7,456 bases of DNA from DATFGK01 sp046712825 (GTDB lineage: Bacteria > Actinomycetota > AC-67). The stretch covers positions 1 to 7,456 of the forward strand of contig JBKKCR010000056.1 in the NCBI GenBank assembly GCA_046712825.1, written 5' to 3'. Under the pieces are notes generated by a model. It was not told the DNA's origin and did not search any database. It saw nothing but the letters and a program-made list of their open reading frames with translations. This document shows, in pieces, positions 1-5,771 of this stretch (position 1 is its first letter; each line of letters opens with the position of its first letter). Both the position numbers and the translations under genes were made by a program.

Positions 1-224
1 AGGTGGGCGACGATCTCGATCTCGTTGTCGTCGGGCCAGTCGACGCCGCAGATGAACGTGATCATGTCGAAGCGACAGCGGCCGCAGTTCTTGAGATGGC
101 GAGCGAACTCCTGCCACTTCGCGGAAGGCACCCAGACCGAAAGCTGCCCGAATTGAAGCTCGTGCCGCTCGACGGCGGAAGCGTCGACCTCCTGGAGGTG
201 GGCGACGAGCTCTTCGGTCGTCAT
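1..224 (-). CDS. nuoC: NADH-quinone oxidoreductase subunit C (NuoC), N-terminal part, cut by window edge
   Basis: This is the 30-kDa subunit of the peripheral arm of complex I, which packs beside NuoD and NuoB near the quinone site. Translating the minus strand from the ATG at 224-222 gives 74 uninterrupted codons before the window ends. The stretch RFDMITFICGVDWPDD (residues 51-66) matches the conserved N-terminal region of NuoC, where a Phe-Asp-x-hydrophobic strand leads into a G/A-V-D-W/Y turn, followed by the start of the next strand (EIEIVAHL). The start is well supported because ATG overlaps the nuoB stop in an ATGA junction, the usual translationally coupled arrangement. NuoC-specific C-terminal motifs lie outside the window, so it is unknown whether this is a stand-alone NuoC or a NuoCD fusion. 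An unusual feature is C47-G-R-C50 plus C59; NuoC normally binds no metal cluster. Confidence 0.87.
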   Translation of the reverse strand, partial: MTTEELVAHLQEVDASAVERHELQFGQLSVWVPSAKWQEFARHLKNCGRCRFDMITFICGVDWPDDNEIEIVAH

Positions 225-760
225 CGGTTCGAGAGATCCACCGGGCCGATGTTGCCTCCGACGACGATCGGCTCGCGATCGGCGCGCTCGAACCGCTCCT
301 TGAGCGATTCTTTTCCGATCTCTTGCTGGAGACGAAGGATGCCCTCGAGCAGCGCTTCCGGTCGCGGCGGGCAGCCCGGCACGTACACGTCCACCGGGAC
401 GATCTGGTCGACGCCCTTGGTGACCGAATAGGAATCCCAATAGGGGCCGCCGCAGTTCGAGCAGGAGCCGAAGCTGATCACGTACTTGGGCTCGGGGATC
501 TGCTCGTATACGCGCTTGAGCGCCGGCGCCATCTTGTCGGTGAGCGTGCCGGCGACGACGAGAAGGTCGGCTTGGCGCGGTCCGTGGGCGACCGGGATGA
601 CGCCGAGGCGGATGAAGTCGTGCCGTGAGGTTGACGCCGCGATGAGCTCGATCGCGCAGCATGCGAGCCCGAAGTTCATGACCCACAGCGAGTACTTGCG
701 TCCCCAGTTGAGGACGAACTTGATCGGCTGCGGTACCTCGACCTTGTCGATCAGGCCCAC
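221..760 (-). CDS. nuoB: NADH-quinone oxidoreductase subunit B (NuoB), N2 cluster subunit
   Basis: This 179-residue protein is the complex I subunit that carries iron-sulfur cluster N2, the last electron carrier before quinone. The four expected N2 ligands are visible: tandem C34-C35 in GLACCAIEL, C100 in FGSCSNCGG and C130 in VPGCPPRPEAL, with family-typical spacing (CC-x64-C-x29-C). Length is normal. The start is GTG at 760-758, ten bases after the nuoA stop, with AGGTG just upstream. The stop overlaps the nuoC ATG (ATGA). An additional Cys, C103, sits in the C-S-N-C loop where standard NuoB has Ser. From memory, this loop with the following GPYWDSYSVTKGVDQI, and the N-terminal LNWGRKYSLWVMNFG, resemble the second NuoB (nuo2 type) of Streptomyces rather than the canonical actinobacterial NuoB. 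The family call is firm; the subtype is an inference. Confidence 0.96.
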   Translation of the reverse strand: MGLIDKVEVPQPIKFVLNWGRKYSLWVMNFGLACCAIELIAASTSRHDFIRLGVIPVAHGPRQADLLVVAGTLTDKMAPALKRVYEQIPEPKYVISFGSCSNCGGPYWDSYSVTKGVDQIVPVDVYVPGCPPRPEALLEGILRLQQEIGKESLKERFERADREPIVVGGNIGPVDLSNR

Positions 761-770
761 GGGGCACCTG

Positions 771-1142
771 CTAGATCCACTCGAGCACCTTTTTCTTCCA
801 TGCGTAGAGAAGCCCGATGGCGAGGATCCCGATGAAGATCACCATCTCTACCAGCACCTGACCCGGGTTCGGGAGGTCCTCGAACACGACTGCCCAGGGG
901 AACAGGAACACGCTTTCCACGTCGAAGATGACGAACAGGAACGCGAAGATGTAGTAGCGGATCTGGGTTTGGCTCCAGCCCTGGCCCACCGGATCGATGC
1001 CGCATTCGTACGTGGTGAGCTTCTCCGGGCGATCCTTGCGGGGCCGCACGAGACGGTTGAGGAAGAACACGCCGCTGACGAGGAGGGCCCCCGTGACGGC
1101 GACCGCCCCAACGGTCCCGTACTGCCAGAAGTAGTCCGTCAC
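771..1142 (-). CDS. nuoA: NADH-quinone oxidoreductase subunit A (NuoA)
   Basis: This is a small membrane subunit at the junction of the membrane and peripheral arms of complex I, homologous to mitochondrial ND3; its first loop lies near the quinone chamber. The protein has 123 residues and three membrane segments (about residues 8-30, 62-86 and 96-115). The hallmark loop TTYECGIDP (residues 43-51, with C47) and the following RYYIFAFLFVIFDVESVF (62-79), containing the conserved acidic D74 and E76, identify it. The start is GTG at 1142-1140, the first in-frame start that gives the usual N-terminus; the upstream AGGGGGCGGGA is only a moderate ribosome site. It is the first gene of an A-B-C run continuing off the left edge, with a 10-nt gap to nuoB. 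Upstream is a 238-nt divergent region with a candidate promoter and a perfect inverted repeat. Confidence 0.95.
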   Translation of the reverse strand: MTDYFWQYGTVGAVAVTGALLVSGVFFLNRLVRPRKDRPEKLTTYECGIDPVGQGWSQTQIRYYIFAFLFVIFDVESVFLFPWAVVFEDLPNPGQVLVEMVIFIGILAIGLLYAWKKKVLEWI

Positions 1143-1224
1143 TCCCGCCCCCTACGGTCCCGACAAATAGGGCTTCGTTCGTTGCCCCGATCGCAGCGTT
1201 TGGGCTGCTCTCGGGCCATGTGAG

Positions 1225-1248
1225 CGCTCGTGAAAACCATCACGAGCG
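1225..1248. promoter_or_regulatory. Perfect 9-bp inverted repeat upstream of nuoA
   Basis: The arms CGCTCGTGA (1225-1233) and TCACGAGCG (1240-1248) are exact reverse complements separated by a 6-nt spacer, AAACCA. It lies 83 to 106 nt upstream of the nuoA start. If the candidate promoter at 1260-1288 is real, the repeat would overlap the first ~30 transcribed bases, so it could be a regulator operator or a 5'-leader hairpin. The left arm overlaps another 8-bp palindrome, GAGCGCTC (1222-1229). No T-run follows on either strand, which argues against a classic intrinsic terminator. Its existence is certain; its function is a guess. Confidence 0.5.
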
Positions 1249-1259
1249 TGACGCGCGGC

Positions 1260-1288
1260 ATTCTAACCCAGGCGGTGATGCGCCCCAA
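1260..1288 (-). promoter_or_regulatory. Candidate sigma-70-type promoter for nuoA operon
   Basis: On the minus strand TTGGGG (1288-1283) is followed after a 17-nt spacer by TAGAAT (1265-1260). The -10 matches TATAAT at five of six positions; the -35 matches TTGACA at three of six. Initiation would be expected near 1253, giving a leader of about 110 nt before the nuoA GTG. This is pattern matching only. Confidence 0.35.
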
Positions 1289-1322
1289 AAGCGGAGCGAA
1301 CCTCGACCTGCCCGAAGGTACC

Positions 1323-1351
1323 TGGACGACCGGTCCGCTCGGGTGTATTGG
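1323..1351 (+). promoter_or_regulatory. Weak candidate promoter for the lipoprotein gene
   Basis: TGGACG (1323-1328, four of six matches to TTGACA) is followed after 17 nt by TATTGG (1346-1351, three of six matches to TATAAT). Spacing is ideal but the -10 is poor. Initiation would fall near 1358, only about 23 nt before the ATG at 1381, leaving room for the ribosome site. Confidence 0.25.
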
Positions 1352-1364
1352 GACCGGAGGGAGC

Positions 1365-1376
1365 AGGAGTAGAGGT
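1365..1376 (+). promoter_or_regulatory. Ribosome binding site that sets the lipoprotein start at 1381
   Basis: AGGAG (1365-1369) and AGAGGT (1371-1376) lie 4 to 11 nt before ATG at 1381. They favour this ATG over the in-frame TTG at 1348, which would also place extra residues before the lipoprotein signal peptide. Confidence 0.55.
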
Positions 1377-1380
1377 CTGT

Positions 1381-2649
1381 ATGGGCAAGACGATCGCATC
1401 CCTTGGGACCGTAGCGGCACTCGTCATCTCTGCCTGCACGAGTGCGCACGAGGTTCCCAAACCGAGCCCAAGGCCTTCCGTGGAAGCCATCCCGCAACCG
1501 ACCAAGCAACCCGCTTCCCTCGGTTTCCGTGGGGAATCAGTGCTCTACGAGTACAACTTCGGTGGCACGGATGATGTCGGGGGATTCGGAGCCCTCACAG
1601 GAACAAGCGGGACCTTCCGAACCGACATCGCGGGAACACACCGGGTGCGTCTCGACGACGCGACGGTAGAGGCAGAGCTCATCCCCTCGAGGGACGGCGC
1701 GATGATCGCCCGTAGGACTCGAGAGTCGTTGTCGATTGCTTCGGCGACACATCCGATGCATTTCATGGAGATCGCAAGCGTTACGCGGCCGAACACCTCG
1801 ATCTCGAGCATCGCATGGGACTCGGACGGCAAGGCGCTTGCTTACGTGTCGCGCTTCGGGACATCGTCTCACAGCAACCCCGGCATACTCGTCCACAGCT
1901 TCTACCTGATAGACGCCGACGGCCGAAACCGGCGCTTGATAAGCAGGGTCTCTACGTTCCTCGGCGCCGAGCTCCACGCGTATGACTCCGCCAACCACCA
2001 TCTCTACTGGTTCTACTCGGGTCCGGGCGCTCCCCGATTCCGATTGAGCCGAATGGATACCAAGACCGGCAGCACGTCCCGCATCTTTCCTAAGCAGCTC
2101 GAAGACATCACTTTCTCTTTCAACGACTATGCGATGACTCTCGATTTCCAGACGCTTTTCTACTCGACCGCTACGGAGATTGTTGAATTCTCAATGACGA
2201 GCGGCACGAGAAGAACGATCTACGAAGCCGATCGAGCCGGCCTCCATAAGAAGCAACACCGCGAGATTCGGCGGATGTTCCTGATGCCAGATGGCGAGGA
2301 GATCGTGTTCGTGCAGTACACATCGCCAGGTCGCACAGCACCGAGCCAAACGACTACGTACCGGCTTGATCTCGAGACCGGGCATCACATGACCATGTTC
2401 CCAGATCCGCTGAATTCGACGGAGGTCATGTCCGTCTCCCCCAGCGGCCGATACATGTGGGTTGAACATTGCTCAAACTGCTACACGAATGGAGGTTGGA
2501 AGCAGATCAGCCCCGAGTACCTTGTCATCGATAACGTGACCGGACGCGAGTCCACGATCCTCCGGTCGCGCGTGGATCATTTCCCAGGACTGTACCCGCG
2601 GGAGCACGCGATCGAATCCGCGCGCTTCATCTGCTGGTTGAGCGCCTAA
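1381..2649 (+). CDS. Predicted lipoprotein with TolB/WD40-like beta-propeller repeats, function unknown
   Basis: I do not recognise this as a named family. The 422-residue protein starts with a short lipoprotein signal peptide (K3, hydrophobic core 5-16) and lipobox I16-S-A-C19, so the mature protein is probably lipid-anchored outside the membrane. A Pro-rich linker follows (about 23-45). The rest is beta-rich with repeated units of the TolB/PD40 type: SRDGAMIARRT (103-113), AWDSDGKALAYVSR (145-158), MPDGEEIVFVQY (302-313) and SVSPSGRYMWVEH (351-363), each an Asp/Ser-x-Asp/Ser-Gly turn before a hydrophobic strand. D178-A-D-G and D226-T-K-T-G also look like strand-end turns. C364-S-N-C367 forms a CxxC; C418 is near the end. 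It is the only plus-strand gene here and is locally poorer in GC (56/120 bases at 2101-2220), hinting at separate acquisition. A sensor, binding or scaffold role is possible, but nothing shows a link to complex I. Confidence 0.75.
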   Translation: MGKTIASLGTVAALVISACTSAHEVPKPSPRPSVEAIPQPTKQPASLGFRGESVLYEYNFGGTDDVGGFGALTGTSGTFRTDIAGTHRVRLDDATVEAELIPSRDGAMIARRTRESLSIASATHPMHFMEIASVTRPNTSISSIAWDSDGKALAYVSRFGTSSHSNPGILVHSFYLIDADGRNRRLISRVSTFLGAELHAYDSANHHLYWFYSGPGAPRFRLSRMDTKTGSTSRIFPKQLEDITFSFNDYAMTLDFQTLFYSTATEIVEFSMTSGTRRTIYEADRAGLHKKQHREIRRMFLMPDGEEIVFVQYTSPGRTAPSQTTTYRLDLETGHHMTMFPDPLNSTEVMSVSPSGRYMWVEHCSNCYTNGGWKQISPEYLVIDNVTGRESTILRSRVDHFPGLYPREHAIESARFICWLSA

Positions 2650-2658
2650 ACGCTCAAC
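2637..2658. terminator. Hairpin spanning two convergent stop codons; possible bidirectional terminator
   Basis: GTTGAGCG (2637-2644) and CGCTCAAC (2651-2658) are perfect reverse complements around a 6-nt loop, CCTAAA. The plus-strand stop TAA (2647-2649) lies in the loop and the minus-strand stop TGA (2656-2654) lies in the right arm. The position between convergent genes suits a shared terminator. No T-tract follows on either strand, so it would have to act without one. Confidence 0.45.
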
Positions 2659-3622
2659 GAGATCGGCCGATCAGGAAGTCCGCGAGCTGCTCCAGCGCTT
2701 CACGTCCTGGACTGTCCGGGATGCTAGAGAGCGACTCCTTCGCGCGGGCAGCCCACGAAGTCACCGACTCAACCGCGAGCTCGATCGAGCCGTTGGTTCG
2801 CAGCAGCTCGAGCGCGGCGTCGACATCTCCACTCGCCAACGCGGCGCGCAGCTCGTCCCCGCGCGGCACTCGTCCCGCGAGCGTCTCCAGCACGGGGAGG
2901 GTCCAGACGCCCTCGCGGATGTCGGTGCCGGGGGTCTTGCCCGACTCCTCCTCCCGGCCGGCGATGTCGAGCACGTCATCGGAGAGCTGGAAGGCCACCC
3001 CGACGGCCCGGCCGAACTCGGTCACCGCCTCGACCTGCGCCTCGGGGACCCCGGCGAGCCAGGCGCCGAGCCGGCACGACGTGGCGAGGAGCGCGGCCGT
3101 CTTGCGCTCGACGACGGCGAGGTAGCGCTCGACCGTCTGGCGGTCGGTGCCGGCGTGGTTGGTCTCCATGATCTGGCCCTCGCACAAAAGGCCGATCGTG
3201 TCGGCGAGGACCTGGCTGACGTAGGTGCCCAACTCGGCGGCGAGACTGGACGAGCGCGCGAAGAGGTAATCGCCGGTCAGGATCGCGACGGAGTTGTCGA
3301 AGCGGACGTTGGCGCTGGGTGCGCCCCGGCGCAAGAGCGCCTCGTCGATGACGTCGTCGTGGTACAGCGTCGCGAGATGGGTGAGCTCGATAGCGGCCGC
3401 ACAGGGGATGAGCCGCGGATCCTTGGCGTCGCCGAGGTGGCCGGCCAGCAGCACCAGCATCGGACGGAACCGCTTCCCTCCGGCCTCGAGCAGATGCGAC
3501 GCGGCCTCACGCACGAAGGGGTCGCTCGAGTCGACTGCCTCGCGGAGCGTCCCCTCGACGAGGTCCAGATCGGCCCGGACGTCGACGTCGACGACGGCGG
3601 TCGGATCGTTGCCTTCGGGCAT
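2654..3622 (-). CDS. Long-chain all-trans polyprenyl diphosphate synthase (probably quinone side chain)
   Basis: This 322-residue class I trans-prenyltransferase condenses isopentenyl diphosphate units onto an allylic primer. Visible motifs are GGKRFRP (48-54, isopentenyl diphosphate binding), first Asp-rich motif D89-D-x-x-D93 followed by R98-R99, G149-Q150, K174-T175 and second Asp-rich motif Q212-L-S-D215-D-x-x-D219. Residues five and four before the first motif are small (A84, T85) rather than aromatic, which predicts a long-chain product. The Lys common in the later GKxTLP motif is Val (REGVWTLP, 236-243), as I recall from actinobacterial GrcC-type homologues. It follows the carbonic anhydrase by 54 nt, downstream of nuoN, fitting synthesis of the menaquinone tail used by complex I. 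The ATG at 3622-3620 has a modest AGGGTG site that falls within a hairpin. Exact chain length, and whether the product is for quinone or another isoprenoid, cannot be told from sequence. Confidence 0.92.
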   Translation of the reverse strand: MPEGNDPTAVVDVDVRADLDLVEGTLREAVDSSDPFVREAASHLLEAGGKRFRPMLVLLAGHLGDAKDPRLIPCAAAIELTHLATLYHDDVIDEALLRRGAPSANVRFDNSVAILTGDYLFARSSSLAAELGTYVSQVLADTIGLLCEGQIMETNHAGTDRQTVERYLAVVERKTAALLATSCRLGAWLAGVPEAQVEAVTEFGRAVGVAFQLSDDVLDIAGREEESGKTPGTDIREGVWTLPVLETLAGRVPRGDELRAALASGDVDAALELLRTNGSIELAVESVTSWAARAKESLSSIPDSPGREALEQLADFLIGRSR

Positions 3623-3626
3623 GGCC

Positions 3627-3649
3627 GCACCCTACCGGAGCAAGGGTGC
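3627..3649 (-). promoter_or_regulatory. Hairpin covering the ribosome site of the polyprenyl synthase
   Basis: On the minus strand GCACCCT (3649-3643) pairs perfectly with AGGGTGC (3633-3627) across a 9-nt loop. The downstream arm is the only Shine-Dalgarno-like element before the ATG at 3622, so folding would hide it. This may be a translational control element or a chance repeat in GC-rich DNA. Confidence 0.35.
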
Positions 3650-3676
3650 CCCCATCTCGACGGAGGCCTTTGTTCC

Positions 3677-4303
3677 TCAGCCCACCCCCGGCTCGCCGTC
3701 GAAGAAGTCAACGAGGCCAGTCTCCAACGAATACTCGGCACCAACGACGACGAGTCCATCGTTTCGGATCAGGTGCTCTAGGACTTCCGAACCGTGTCGC
3801 AATTGGTTTGCGGAGGCGCGGATGTTCGCCCGAACGGCCTGCTGAATCAGAGCATCCGGGTCGTGACTGAGCTCTAGGGCCAACGCTTCCACGGACGGTC
3901 GAACGCGATCCACGATCGAACGCAGATGCGGCGACTGGTTACCTGCCGGCAGCTGAAGCTCTTCCAGAGTTGCCAGAACGGCGCCGCACTGGGAATGCCC
4001 GAGAACCACCACCAGCCGCGTGCCGAACCGCGCCGCGGCGAACTCGACGCTACCTACTTGGGAAGAAGCGACGATGTTGCCGGCAACGCGGATCACGAAC
4101 AGGTCGCCGAGGCCTTGGTCGAACACGATCTCGGCCGGCACCCGCGAATCGGAACATCCGAGGATGATGGCGAACGGCTCCTGACCCGTCGTCAATTCGT
4201 TGCGGCGCGTTTGGCTCGTAAGTGTCTCTGAGCTCCGAACGTCAGATACGAAGCGCAGGTTCCCCTCTCGCAGACGCTCCCATGCTTCTCGCGCTGAGAT
4301 CAT
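3677..4303 (-). CDS. Beta-class carbonic anhydrase
   Basis: This 208-residue zinc enzyme interconverts CO2 plus water with bicarbonate plus a proton. The beta-class signature is complete: C50-S-D-S-R54 gives the zinc ligand C50 and the catalytic D52/R54 dyad, and GHSQCGA supplies ligands H103 and C106. FDQGLGDLFVIRVAGN (61-76) is the conserved strand and loop between them, and the N-terminal MISAREAWERLREGNLRF is typical of the family. No signal peptide is seen, so it should be cytoplasmic. ATG at 4303 is the first possible start, since an in-frame TGA lies just upstream; the ribosome site is weak. It begins 23 nt after the nuoN stop and ends 54 nt before the polyprenyl synthase, so it is probably cotranscribed with them. 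Its base composition looks somewhat less GC-rich than nuoN (37/60 at 3901-3960 against 43/60 at 5281-5340). The catalytic call is secure; any functional tie to complex I is speculative. Confidence 0.94.
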   Translation of the reverse strand: MISAREAWERLREGNLRFVSDVRSSETLTSQTRRNELTTGQEPFAIILGCSDSRVPAEIVFDQGLGDLFVIRVAGNIVASSQVGSVEFAAARFGTRLVVVLGHSQCGAVLATLEELQLPAGNQSPHLRSIVDRVRPSVEALALELSHDPDALIQQAVRANIRASANQLRHGSEVLEHLIRNDGLVVVGAEYSLETGLVDFFDGEPGVG

Positions 4304-4326
4304 CGGGGATCAGTCCATCCGGCAGG

Positions 4327-5769
4327 CTAACCGGTGAAGATCCCTGCGTTGCGTGCGAGCTGGATCAGGCCCTGCGGCCAGACGCCGACGGCGACGGTGA
4401 CCGCGGCCGCGACGCCGAGGCCCATGGTGAGCGCGGTCGACTGCCCGAGCCCGGCGTCCCCAGGCGCGGGTTCTTGGAGCCACATCGCGACGATCACCTT
4501 GAGGTAGAAGAAGGCCGCGATGGCACTCGTGATGACGCCTACCACGACGAGCCCGGTCTCCCCGGCTTCGACCGCCGCGGAGAACACGAAGAACTTGCCC
4601 ATGAAACCCGCCGTCGGCGGGATGCCGGCGAGCGACAGCAGGAACAAGGTCATGAGCCCGGCGAAGAGCGGGTGGCGCTGGCCGAGGCCGGTCCATTCGT
4701 TGAGATGGAGCCGCTCGCGGCCTCCCGGCGCGCTCGCGATGATCGTGGCGAACGCGCCGAGGGTCATGAACGCGTATACGAGCAGATAGAACAGGGCGCC
4801 GGCAGTGCCGTCCCGGTTCGCCGCGATCACGCCGATCAGCACGTAGCCGGCGTGCGCGATCGACGAATAGGCAAGCAGGCGCTTCAGGTCGGTCTGCGTG
4901 ATCGCCACCACGGCGCCGACGGTCATCGTCAGGACCGCGACGATCCAGAGCACCGGCCTCCAATCCCATTGCAGCGGCCCGAGGCCAACCTGGAAGACCC
5001 GCAACAACGCGATGAAGCCGGCCGCCTTGGTGCCGGCGGCCATGAAGCCGGTGACCGAGGTGGGCGCGCCCTGATAGACGTCGGGCGTCCACATGTGGAA
5101 CGGCACCGCGGCGACCTTGAAGCCGAAGCCCACCGCCAGCAGGCCCATCGCGAAAAACATCAAACGCGGGTTCACGGCCGCGGCGACCTGCGAGATCGCG
5201 GATATGTTCGTCGTGTTGGTGGCGCCGTAGATCAGCGCGATCCCGTAGAGGAGGAACGCGGACGAGAACGCGCCCAGCAAGAAGTACTTCAGCGCGCTCT
5301 CCTGCGACGCGTCGTCCCGCCGGGCGAACCCGGCGAGGACGTACAGGCAAAGCGAGAGCAGCTCGAGCGCGAGGAAGACCAACAAGAGGTCGTTCGCGGC
5401 GGCGAGCAACGTCATACCGGCCGTGCAGAAAAGGATGAGGGGGTAATACTCGCCGCGGTGGATCCGGCGATGCGACAGGTAGTGGTAGGAGATCACCACC
5501 GTCATCGCGCAGGTGGCGAGCAAGATGAGCTTGCCGAACAGCGCGACGCCGTCGACGGCCAGCGTCCCCTGCATGACGACGTCGCGCGTGTCCTTGAGGT
5601 CGAAGGTGAACCACGCGGCCAGCCCGACGCTCGCCAGCGTGAAGAACGCAAGGATCGCGCGCCGGACTCGCGGCCGGAAGGCGTCGATCAGCAGCGTGAG
5701 GATGCCGCCGCCGACGAGCGCGAGCTCGGGGGCGATGGCGCGCCAAGCGATCTCGGGCGTCTCGAACAT
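4327..5769 (-). CDS. nuoN: NADH-quinone oxidoreductase subunit N (NuoN), proton-pumping membrane subunit
   Basis: NuoN is one of three antiporter-like subunits of the complex I membrane arm, homologous to ND2. The 480-residue product has about 14 hydrophobic segments and the ionisable residues expected along the proton path: E136 (ALELLSL), K161 (ALKYFLLG), K218 (FKVAAVPFHMWTPD), K248 (GTKAAGF), K296 (DLKRLLAYSSIAH) and K392 (GFMGKFFVF). The motifs VYQGAPTSVTGFMAAGTKA and LSLAGIPPTAGFMGK are characteristic of NuoN rather than NuoL or NuoM. The start is ATG at 5769-5767, two bases after the nuoM TGA, giving the usual N-terminus (MFETPEIAWRAIAPEL). The frame stays open far upstream through nuoM, but that part is arginine-rich shadow sequence. 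The stop is TAG at 4327. Length is close to the E. coli protein and nothing is missing. Confidence 0.97.
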   Translation of the reverse strand: MFETPEIAWRAIAPELALVGGGILTLLIDAFRPRVRRAILAFFTLASVGLAAWFTFDLKDTRDVVMQGTLAVDGVALFGKLILLATCAMTVVISYHYLSHRRIHRGEYYPLILFCTAGMTLLAAANDLLLVFLALELLSLCLYVLAGFARRDDASQESALKYFLLGAFSSAFLLYGIALIYGATNTTNISAISQVAAAVNPRLMFFAMGLLAVGFGFKVAAVPFHMWTPDVYQGAPTSVTGFMAAGTKAAGFIALLRVFQVGLGPLQWDWRPVLWIVAVLTMTVGAVVAITQTDLKRLLAYSSIAHAGYVLIGVIAANRDGTAGALFYLLVYAFMTLGAFATIIASAPGGRERLHLNEWTGLGQRHPLFAGLMTLFLLSLAGIPPTAGFMGKFFVFSAAVEAGETGLVVVGVITSAIAAFFYLKVIVAMWLQEPAPGDAGLGQSTALTMGLGVAAAVTVAVGVWPQGLIQLARNAGIFTG

Positions 5770-5771
5770 GG

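Larger units (their letters stand above)
1143..1380. promoter_or_regulatory. Divergent intergenic region between nuoA and the lipoprotein gene
   Basis: This 238-nt segment separates nuoA (leftward) from the plus-strand lipoprotein gene. It should hold promoters for both, as both genes begin here and no longer-reaching coding frame with family character crosses it. It contains a perfect 9-bp inverted repeat (1225-1248), a candidate leftward promoter (1260-1288), a candidate rightward promoter (1323-1351), an 8-bp palindrome GACCGGTC (1328-1335) and a purine-rich ribosome-site region (1365-1376). I see no tRNA or recognisable riboswitch. Confidence 0.6.

Noticed and set aside
1348..1380. Earlier TTG start for the lipoprotein gene
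   Set aside because: The ATG at 1381 has two good ribosome-site elements and puts the lipobox Cys at residue 19, as expected.
1221..2645. 7-bp direct repeat TGAGCGC at 1221-1227 and 2639-2645 flanking the lipoprotein gene, as a possible target-site duplication
   Set aside because: Seven bases of GC-rich sequence within two hairpin regions is easily chance, and no transposase or terminal inverted repeats exist.
2661..2672. 12-bp palindrome GATCGGCCGATC
   Set aside because: It lies inside the last codons of the prenyl synthase (L-I-G-R-S) and such palindromes are common in GC-rich coding DNA.
3578..3597. Repeated GACGTC units near the start of the prenyl synthase gene
   Set aside because: They encode an ordinary Val-Asp-Val-Asp stretch in the poorly conserved N-terminus; no array continues.
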